From: Blasia pusilla
Lineage: Eukaryota > Marchantiophyta > Marchantiopsida > Blasiales
Reading direction: 5' to 3'
NCBI GenBank assembly: GCA_050084515.1
Contig: CM114274.1
Location: 25,110,001 to 25,174,000 of the forward strand
Length of the DNA stretch: 64,000 nt
The notes below the pieces were generated by a model. The model had not been told where the DNA came from. It saw nothing but the letters and a program-made list of their open reading frames with translations, and searched no databases. Every line of letters begins with the position of its first letter. Within the stretch, counting starts at the first letter, position 1. Both the position numbers and the translations under genes were made by a program. This document shows, in pieces, positions 56,500-64,000 of the stretch.

Positions 56500-57483
56500 A
56501 CCTAGATATGAATTGGAATATCTCCCAAGTCCTTCATATCAAATTTTTCTTGTAACTTAAGCCTTGACTTTTTGTACAATTTCTTCAGTATTCCCACTAA
56601 TCAAGAGATCTTCAACATACAACACAATGAGAACCGTATGATCTTGTCCTCTCAAGACATATAACGAGGAGTCAGAATCACATACCCTAAAACCCAAATC
56701 TTGTAGGATGTATGTAATCTTGCCATACTAAAGTCTTGGAGCTTGTTTGAGCCTGTATAGAGCTTTCTTCAACCTACATATGCGAAATGGAAACTTGGGA
56801 TGCTCGTATCTAGGTGGTTGAGTCATATATACCTCCTCGTATAGATCTCCATTCAAGAAGGCAATCTTGACGTCCATGTGATGTAATCTCCACTTCTTAC
56901 TTATTGCAACTGCAACCACTGTTCTCGTAGTCGCTATCTTTGCAACATGGCTAAATGTTTCTTCATAATCGATGCCACGTTGTTGTGTATAGCCCTTAGC
57001 CACCAATCTCGCTTTGTATCTATTAATTGTATCATCTTGATTGCGCTTGATTTTGCAAACCCATTTGCAACCAATGGATTCTTGATTGAAAGGTATATCA
57101 ACCTGCTCCCATGTCTGTTGATGGCTTAATGCAGCAAGCTCTTCCTTCATAGCTTCAATCCATTCGACTTTACTTGCAGCTTCTTCAAAATAACTCGGCT
57201 CCTGTTCTTGAAGGGTAGTCATCATATATGCATAATGTGTTGCAAGGAAACCTTCATTTATGAATCTATGAACTGGATGAGTAACTCTACTTGATCTACG
57301 AAGTTGTTGTTCAGAAGTAGATGCCTCTGAGATCTGACTTGAGCTCTCACTAGTGCCAACAGACTGAATACGTAGTCTTTCCATCCATGGACTCACAAAT
57401 TTAACTGATGAATCTAGGACCTCTCCTAGTCCTGCACTCGTACTTGGGGAAGTTGAAGACAATGTCTGTTGGTTTACAATCAC
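56500..57483 (-). pseudogene. Copia reverse transcriptase
   Basis: Open from 57483 to 56728, then a stop and continuation in the same region. It contains the linker (RRSSRVTHPVHRFINEGFLA), the RVT_2 entry WIEAMKEELAALSHQQTW, then GCKWVCKIKRNQDDTINRYK, ARLVAKGYTQQRGIDYEETF, HHMDVKIAFLNGDLYEEVYM (where MDVKTAFL is usual) and LKKALYRLKQAPR (YGLKQAPR in most). After a stop comes a decayed catalytic box YVEDLLISG, with the usual YVDD changed to YVED, which should abolish polymerase activity. A YLGV remnant near 56510 is the last recognisable part. The enzyme would have copied copia RNA into cDNA. Confidence 0.9.
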
Positions 57484-59400
57484 ATTCTCCCCCTCAACAG
57501 ACGAGTTTAGAGGTGGAATAGGCTCAGATAGAGCATACCATGACTTCAGCTCATCAAAGACGACATTACGACTAATAATAAGCTCCCTAGAGGATGGAAT
57601 GTAGCACTTATATCCCTTAGTTCCATCAGCATAGCCAATGAAGATACATCTTCAAGACTTGGGGTCTAATTTTTGACGTCTCTCAGAAGGAACATGAGCA
57701 TAACAAATACAACCAAATACTTTCAAGAAGAAAAATCAGATTTACTTCCTGTAAAAACTTCAATTGGAGTGTTCTCATGAACTCATGCTGTTGGAGTCCG
57801 GTTGATTAAGAAGACTGCACATGCTATAGCCTCTGCCCACTACACCTTAAGCATGTTTTTCTAATTCAACATAGCTCATGCCGCTTCAGAAATATGTCGA
57901 TTCTTCCTCTCAGCCACTCCATTTTGTTGTGGAGTGTGACGGCAAGTCACTTGACGTTGGATGCCATTCTGACGTAAATAGTCATCAAACTCTGTGAAAG
58001 ATATTCTGCTCCTCCATCACAATGCAATTTCAAAATGTGTTCTCTAGTCTGCTTCTCTACTAGAACTCTGAATGTTTGGAACACTGAGAATACCTCTAAC
58101 TTGGCTTTCATAAAGTATACCCATATCTATCTAGAGAAGTCATCAATAAATGAAACAAAGTACTGGAAACCACTAAGGCTATGTTGTGATGCTGTCCACA
58201 CATCACTATGGATCAACTCCAATATCCTAGACACTCTTCTACCTTGCTTTGGAAAAGGAAATCTAGCTTATTTTCCAAATTGGCAAGCAGGATGTCGTGA
58301 CCCTCATAACTAAACAACACCAAATAGGCGCCAAGCGGAATATCAGAACTCAAGTGGACTTACGCTGCGATGTTTGCGCTTTGGAGAGGAGTTTGGAAAG
58401 GTCTCTTGGAAAAGTCCAAGAGACAAAACGCGGAACAGAGTTGTATGTTTTATGCGTTAGTGGTCGCAACCAGGAAACCTAGACCAGACGGGAGCCAAGA
58501 CGTAAGTATAGAATGAGATATTGGAAAAAAAAAATTGTGAGAGCAATCGGGTTGAGGGCCAATTGGAGAGGCCCGGATGTCTTTCCCTAAATGTAGGGGG
58601 CCCCCGGAGATCCCCAAAAGTACTAGTAAGGGAGGAGTCTCTCCGAGATGTCTCGGAACATGAATCCCCACTTTGAGTGCCAAACGGCGTTTCAGAGGCA
58701 CGGGATGGAACGAGAGTTTGGCGTTGGGACTCGGAACCCAAACCTGATCCAAGGGAGTGGACTTTGTACGTCACACTTGGATTCCTACCCGAGATTCACT
58801 TTGTTTGAGTCTTGGTGAGGAACTCATTGGATGTTTATCGGACAGTTGGAACCGCCAGGCGCAGAACGCCGTTTCAGGTTCTTGAACTGACCAGAAAGTT
58901 TGTCCCAAGTCTTTCGAGACTTGCCCGTGTTGTAAACCGCAAAACTAGGAAGGTTGAGCTTGATGAGAGACCGAGACGAGAACTCGGGAAGTTAGCCCAC
59001 TGATTGATCCAAGACCCGACTAACTAGCGTACGTGTTTGGATGTAGATCAGCGTTGAGAGCGTGACCTACTGAACGCAAGGTTCCGCAACAAACAAGATT
59101 AACGTTCAAGGAGAGTAGGCGCACGACACAGGACATACCTCTAACGTAGCAAGATTGGCTAATAGGGAGTCCTATTATGATATTAGATGATGAATGACTC
59201 TGTAATCTTTGAAGATTCATATGTCCAATTCTTTTATGCCACACATTTAGATCTCTGACTTGTTGGCCGGTTTGACCATATATTGCTCTTTGAATCTCTA
59301 GCATAGAAACATCTAATTTGAACATTATGCCAAATCTAGTTCCCTTGGCTATCGTAGTCTGATCATCCATTGTTTCAATGAAATAACCATATGCGTTAAA
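57484..59400 (-). pseudogene. Copia integrase, split by a solo LTR
   Basis: The GAG_pre-integrase block (VWHKRIGHMNLQRLQSHS) lies at about 59250-59190, within a frame starting at 59370. After the inserted LTR the zinc-binding part resumes with ACQFGK at about 58290-58270, followed by a stop and ARFPFPKQGRR. The core shows LELIHSDVWT (first Asp) near 58200, SFIDDFSR near 58150 and an EHxLKLHCDGGAEYL-like second-Asp block near 58040-58010. The C-terminal part reads VFGCICYAHVPSERRQKLDPKS and CIFIGYADGTKGYKCY at 57720-57600. Frameshifts and stops are scattered. Integrase would join cDNA to the genome. Confidence 0.85.
58293..59128 (+). mobile_element. 836-bp solo LTR in copia integrase
   Basis: Begins TGTCGTGACCCTCATAAC, ends GCGCACGACA, and is flanked by a perfect 5-bp direct repeat CAGGA (58288-58292 and 59129-59133). 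Integrase homology breaks on one side and resumes on the other. The start resembles the LTR of element B (TGTCATGACC) and the end resembles the other Ty3-type LTRs here (ACGACA), so it likely comes from a further family of the same superfamily. The strand follows those LTRs. No internal region is present. Confidence 0.9.
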
Positions 59401-59819
59401 CTTTACTTGATAACCATGTTCTACTATCTATCCTACATAGACCAGGTTTCTTGCAATGGTAGGAAGATAGAGAACATTTCCAAGAGCACAAAGACCATAT
59501 GATGATATTGGAACTTTACCGGTATGCGTGATATGATGTTGAGTGTCATCTCCTTTGAGCATAATTGCAAGATCTCACTGGCTCCAAACTACTAAACCAT
59601 TTAGCTTCTGAAGTCATGTGATTTGATGCATCAGAGTCAATATACCAATATGCTGTCGAGTCTTTCTTGACTATTGCTCCCATATGATGAGTCATGACCA
59701 AGAGATGCTCCGTTTGTGAATGTTGTTGTTCTTGGTACTGCTCTTGGTGTTGTTGCTCTACATAGTTTTGTTGCTGTAAGGCTCATGTTCTCATATCTGC
59801 CTTCTTCTTGAAGCAAAAA

Positions 59820-60660
59820 TTTACATAGTGACCCTTTATCTCACAATAATTGTAAGATCCAGGGACCCTCTGCTGCTGACCTCGACCCCAACGGTTTCCA
59901 CCATCACCACCTTGTGATTGTGTGTGGTACTGGTTCGTAGTTTATTGTGTGACGTTATATTGAGTGTCTCTTCCTCCATATGCTTGATATCCACAACGAC
60001 CACGGAAGTTAATGCCACGACCCCTGCCTCTGTTTGATCCATAACCTGCAAATAGCGCACTCTCTTGCAGACTAGACGAGCTACCGCTGCTTACTAGGCG
60101 CATCTCTTCAATGATTAACAGGGGGACTAACTCTTGAAAGGTTGGATACTTCTCTCTCACAGAGATAGAGGTCTCAAGGACTTATTATCCTTTGGAAGGC
60201 CTTGAAGAGTGAACAAAATCAGATCATCATCTTCTACTGTCATTCCAATGCTATTCAACTGATCAACAATATGTGTGATACTCAAAATATAATCATTGAT
60301 GCTATGTGATCCTTTCCTCACTTCATTCAATTTCTCTTTCAATTGAAGCTTTCTGGCCTTTGTAGATGTCAGGAACAACTTTTCCAATGTATCCCACTCC
60401 TGCTTCGGAGTATCGATATCTTGAATGTGACATATCATTGGCGAACTGATCGTTATTGAAATGTAGTGGATTACTTGCCTTGCGCGTTTGTTCCAGACAC
60501 GAACATTCAAGTATGTTGAGTCACCTTCTGGCTTGGCCTCATCACATGTAACAAACTCCCATAGTTCTTGACCCATGAGAAATTGTTTCATGCGAAACTT
60601 CTAGACATTGTAATTTTGCTTATCTAGCTTATCGCATGTGATTAATACTGAGGAATACTC
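59820..60660 (-). pseudogene. Copia gag
   Basis: The upstream part at about 60650-60595 carries a LDKQNYNV-stop-KFRMKQFL block where a Trp codon (TGG) has become TAG. From 60591 the UBN2/Retrotran_gag-type domain continues: FLMGQELWEFV, VWNKRARQVIHYISITIS, EWDTLEKLFLTSTKARKLQLKEKLNEVRKG, SINDYILSITHIVDQLNSIG, LILFTLQGLPKDN. A frameshift near 60170 leads into a Gly/Gln-rich linker. A zinc knuckle remnant, NYCEIKGHYVNFCFKK, lies near 59850-59810, with the first Cys changed to Tyr. Gag would form the particle shell and bind RNA. Confidence 0.85.
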
Positions 60661-61156
60661 TATGACGAACGATTTCACTCACAAAAACATAATTTCAGGC
60701 TTTCTACTGCTCCAATTGAAGCATAGACCACTCCTACATAAAAATCGGCCTGAAATTTTCCAAAATTGATCAATTATATGAAAAATTGGCCTGTAGAGAA
60801 CAAACTGCACAACTTTTCTTCACTAATTGCACTTTTCTACACTGAAATTGCTACTGCGGAAGCTCAGAATGTCAGAATTGAGCGATTTTGGATACGTTGG
60901 AAAGCTCTCAAGAAGCTCTACAAGATTGAGTAAACAAGCCTTTACCGTCATCCTAGTTGCTGCGGACCCATATGGCTAAATCGATCGGGAAAGCCTTTAA
61001 AAATGCCTCCAAAGTTTTATCACCGTCAAAACTCCACGTGAAATCTGCACCCACTAAGCTCTGAATAAAACTTCCTTCTCCCAAACTGAAATTGTGCCTT
61101 CTCTTGCCTCTCTTCTCTGCTCAAACACCAAGAATTTCAAGTGATGTTCTCCTATC

Positions 61157-61168
61157 GCTCTGATACCA
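61157..61168 (-). promoter_or_regulatory. Copia primer-binding site (initiator Met tRNA)
   Basis: The minus strand reads TGGTATCAGAGC, the exact complement of the plant initiator-Met tRNA 3' end used by most copia elements. It is immediately preceded on that strand by the LTR terminus CA. This fixes the inner LTR edge at 61169 and the element's orientation. Confidence 0.92.
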
Positions 61169-61540
61169 TGTGGAAAACTGCTAAAGAAGCATAATTGGTG
61201 GGAAACGACTCTCACACTCACACACCACCATGCAGAACAAAATTTGCGATGAGAGAATGACTGGAGGCTGGTCCCCTTCTTAATTATATAGGGTATGTAC
61301 AAGGAACCCTAATCCTAACCTTAGTCTCGAGTTAGACTAACTGTGATTAACGAACCCTAGTTAAGATAATCGTGCTTAACTGACTAACTAAGATTAAGCT
61401 TCCCTACTACATGTGAGTATCAAATGTAGCAGTTCAGGTGTCTCATGGACTTGACTGTAACTCAATCTTCAATAGGAGTAAGGTGATTATGATTGTAATT
61501 ACAACGAGAATGAAGGCAAAAAAAAAATTAGAGTGGGCAA
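61169..61540 (-). repeat. 5' LTR of the copia element (outer edge uncertain)
   Basis: The inner end is at 61169, next to the primer site. A TATATAA box on the minus strand lies at about 61291-61284. The outer end should be a TG on the minus strand. Candidates are 61503 (TGTAATTAC) and 61538 (TGTTGCCC); no second LTR remains to decide. Confidence 0.6.
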
Positions 61541-61619
61541 CATAGCAGGGACAAAGTCAAGGAGAATGGAAGCTGAAATGCAAGCTATCACTAATCATTC
61601 CAAGACTCGAAAAAAGAAG

Positions 61620-61980
61620 TTTCTTGATACTTGGGAGTGTAGACTACACGAAGTGGGCAATTCAAGCCCTCGATGAGGCTACCAAAGAAATACTTTGGAT
61701 TTGATATCTACTCGCTGAGATCAGTTTTCCATAGAAAACTCCAACGATTCTTTATGAAGACCATGAAGATGCAATTCAAGTATCAAAAATTGATTGCTCT
61801 TATTCCAAAATCCAACATTTGGAACTAAATTTCTTCTTCATATCAGAAAACATCCAACAACAAAACATTCGTCTACAAGAATGTAGATCCTAAGTTCAGG
61901 CTTTTGATGCATTAACTAAAAATCTATCACAAGAGCAACATTATTCTATACTCAAGTGCAACAACTATGGGTAGTGAATC
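61620..61980 (+). pseudogene. Second copia relic: RNase H C-terminal fragment
   Basis: The plus strand reads EATKEILW, TILYEDHEDAIQVSKID, KIQHLELNFFFISENIQQ and FDALTKNLSQEQHYSILKC, the usual end of copia RNase H (with DNQSAI replaced by DHEDAI). At least three stops occur. The orientation is opposite to the neighbouring copia element, so it is a separate older insertion or an inverted piece. Confidence 0.8.
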
Positions 61981-62580
61981 TAGGCTACTCCATATGTTGA
62001 CCTGTTCTGGTTTATCCACCTTAGCAATATCATCATTTCTTGGAGAGAGAGTGTACTCATGAAGTAGTTCATGTCATAGCCGTTAGAGCAATGCGGCTTC
62101 AAACACAACATCAGATCAATTTGGCTTTAAATGCAAGGTCAAAGCAATGGGCTAACCAGGGATCAAAGTTGCTATGAAGTTGTTAGTGTACATTTGATTT
62201 ATTGTGACATGTTCCAATTTATCCACTAGACCAGTTTGCTTTGAATATTGCTGAGTCCCGTTACTATAGGCGATCTAAAGAGTGTCTTTACAAAGTGGGA
62301 AAGAATCTCAATGTATAGTTTTCGGACTACAAAATTGTAGGATATGTTCAATTCGATCCTGAGAGCAAACTTCCTGATCCGACATGTGCTCCAAGCAGTA
62401 TGAATGAGCCCGTTATTATAGACAATCCAAAGAGTGTCTCTATAAAGGCCCAAAGAATCTCACTATACAATTTTCGGAATAGAAAATTGCAGCACAAGTT
62501 CAATTCGAGCATGAGAGGAAAACACCATATTTAACATGCGCTCAAAGCTGTATAAATGAACCCAATTTGAGACTTCAATC

Positions 62581-62582
<2 letters not shown>
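61981..62582. other. Decayed DNA after the copia RNase H relic
   Basis: By position this could be the 3' LTR of the plus-strand copia relic. It contains two related blocks (about 62225-62340 and 62395-62480), each with TATAG.C.ATC.AAAGAGTGTC and GAATCTCA.TATA, an imperfect direct repeat about 165 bp apart. No gene is seen. Confidence 0.4.

Positions 62583-62674
<92 letters not shown>
62583..62674. repeat. (GA)46 microsatellite
   Basis: An uninterrupted 92-bp run of GA dinucleotides. Such length implies high mutability and likely polymorphism. The minus-strand Leu/Ser reading through it is an artefact. Confidence 0.98.
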
Positions 62675-62678
<4 letters not shown>

Positions 62679-62796
62679 ATGTGGGCTCTGAGCTCTTAGG
62701 GTTTCTGAATACAAAGGGGTTTAGGGTTTAATAAGGTTCCTTACATTCCTATTTCTAATTTCCATTTTGTCTAGTTTTAACAGGTTTTAGTCAATA

Positions 62797-62917
62797 GTAC
62801 ATTAGATATTCCATGTCATAGTTATGGTAATGGAATATCTAATGTACCATAATGATATCATATGATTTTGTCTACTTTTAACTATTACCTTAACTATGAC
62901 ATGGAATATCTAATGTT
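62797..62917. repeat. Compound inverted repeat (foldback)
   Basis: 62797-62814 and 62830-62847 form a perfect 18-bp stem with a 15-base loop. In addition 62800-62824 (25 bp, CATTAGATATTCCATGTCAT...) is perfectly complementary to 62891-62915, and similarity extends a few bases each way. The same arm therefore has two alternative partners. This resembles a small foldback or MITE-like element with a duplicated end. Confidence 0.9.
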
Positions 62918-64000
62918 ACCATAAAGATATGGGTTTAAAATGGCCCCTTTTCTACTAGTGCCTTTTGTTCAAGATGTGACAAGCGCTAAAGAAAAATTCA
63001 TAAACTTGGATTTTACCAACTCAACAATTCTGATTTTTGGGAGAGACAAGTATTTCTAAACCCTCTTCCGGCATGAACTCGGGAACAGGAGAGCCGCAAA
63101 TACTCACTTCAACAATGATAATAGGGTTAGGAATAGACCAACTCGAGGTAAGCCCCTTTCTTGTGGGAGTGAAGACCATGCTTGCTAGTGCGGCTCTTCC
63201 AATCTAGAACATCTCTCCTCAGCTGCAAATTGATGGCAATACTCATGGAGATTCTACAATTATCAATTATGGGGAGAGGCGTCCAAGAGCAACAGTCATT
63301 CACAATGCGGCTATTCCGATCATAAGAATTTTTCCTCGACTGGAAATTTCATGTAATACTCGAGTGCAATTCTGCAATTATGAAGCATTTCGAGCGTACA
63401 CCGGTTAGTAATTTATGCCCCGATGAGATTTTGTAGTGCTCGGATCAATTTCAAGGCAGATTGCGAGGTATCTAGAATTATTAAGAATGAGTTCCATCCA
63501 TCCTTTGAAATTTCCAATGGAAAATGTTGGGAGAAGCGGCCTCAACCAGAGAAGACATAATCCTCAAGCACTAGAGGAGATTTTGTAGCTTGAGCCGCAC
63601 GACAGTTATGAATTTCAAAGTCGGAGGCCCGTTGATGACATTTTTAGTCTATGATATCGGGAGACTGCAACTAAATACAAGCTGGAACCTAATAGCTACC
63701 TATTTTTTTACAGTGGCTTATGTTCCATTGTACACATGTGTGCGTTTACCTCGATTGATGTAAATGCCGATCGATCTCCATGACCATTTGATAGAATCGA
63801 TTGTTTAATTACAACTCACTTTCATCCCTGCTCTTCCTCTCAATCACATATATGCAACGGCTTTCGCTTTAGGTCATATATTTTTCTCAATCGGAGGTGG
63901 GTGGCGACTATTACTAAATTTATTCACTTGGCCTGAGTATGTCAGTTTTCCCATCGACTTATCAATTCCATGAGAATCCAATCTTTTCATATGCAATGGG
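62918..64000. other. AT-rich intergenic DNA at the right edge
   Basis: No open frame or protein similarity is visible. Two loosely similar stretches, at about 63090-63260 and 63260-63420, share phrases such as GGCTCTTCCAATC.AGAACAT / GGCTATTCCGATCATAAGAAT, CTCCTCAGCTG / TTCCTCGACTG and TTCTACAATTAT / TTCTGCAATTAT, suggesting a degenerate duplication of about 130 bp. Confidence 0.45.

Larger units (their letters stand above)
56500..61540 (-). mobile_element. Ty1/copia-type retrotransposon, 3'-truncated
   Basis: Minus-strand order: 5' LTR (about 61540-61169), primer-binding site 61168-61157, gag (about 60660-59820), integrase (59370-57700), reverse transcriptase (57483-56500). Integrase before RT defines copia. 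The right part of RT, RNase H and the 3' LTR are missing beyond about 56500, where the sequence passes into the MULE-related region. A solo LTR interrupts the integrase. Stops and frameshifts are frequent. Confidence 0.85.

Noticed and set aside
62463-62714. Minus-strand frame with a long Leu-Ser repeat
   Set aside because: It is the translation of the (GA)n microsatellite.
1-64000. CRISPR arrays, bacterial operons, integrated animal viruses
   Set aside because: No regularly spaced identical repeats, no operon-like gene packing and no viral capsid or envelope genes. All retroelement pieces fit Ty1/copia, Ty3/gypsy or LINE classes.

Overview
The window looks like nuclear DNA from the plant lineage (Streptophyta), most likely a seed-free plant or charophyte-type alga with a large, repeat-rich genome. 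The reasons are an intron-bearing homologue of the plant INO80-complex subunit D family, a second long multi-exon gene with plant-type GT-AG introns, and transposon remains of the kinds found in plants: Ty1/copia with an initiator-Met-tRNA primer site, MuDR-like with a SWIM finger, PIF/Harbinger, hAT and LINE. I cannot name the species. I see no rRNA gene, true tRNA gene, CRISPR array or organelle DNA.

Layout. 1-2.6 kb holds an INO80D-like gene on the minus strand with its pyrimidine-rich leader. 2.6-16 kb is AT-rich intergenic DNA with a broken LINE (6.7-8.0 kb) abutted by a 1.28-kb solo LTR. 16.2-30.8 kb is a nested transposon stack. 30.8-37.4 kb contains an integrase relic of the same Ty3 superfamily, a Harbinger transposase relic and foldback repeats. 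37.4-45.1 kb carries a serine-rich gene with at least ten exons on the plus strand. 46.9-47.2 kb has a possible small secreted, GPI-anchored protein on the minus strand. 48.7-62 kb is again transposon-derived: SINE-like repeats, a hAT transposase pseudogene, a MULE relic, a minus-strand copia element broken by a solo LTR, and a second copia fragment. The right end has a (GA)n microsatellite and a large inverted repeat.

The most striking content is at 16519-27602: a Ty3/gypsy-like LTR retrotransposon whose polyprotein carries a complete C5-cytosine DNA methyltransferase domain between the protease and reverse transcriptase, and a canonical C4HC3 PHD finger after the integrase. The copy is dead, with many nonsense codons, nearly all explainable as C-to-T changes. 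It lies inside the gag gene of a related element in the opposite orientation, and is itself split in gag by a 1276-bp solo LTR with a 4-bp target-site duplication. That gives a three-level insertion history readable from the DNA.

The host genes and the transposons show no functional link. The INO80D-like protein is a chromatin-remodelling factor, the serine-rich protein is unassigned, and the rest of the window is a record of transposon insertion and decay.
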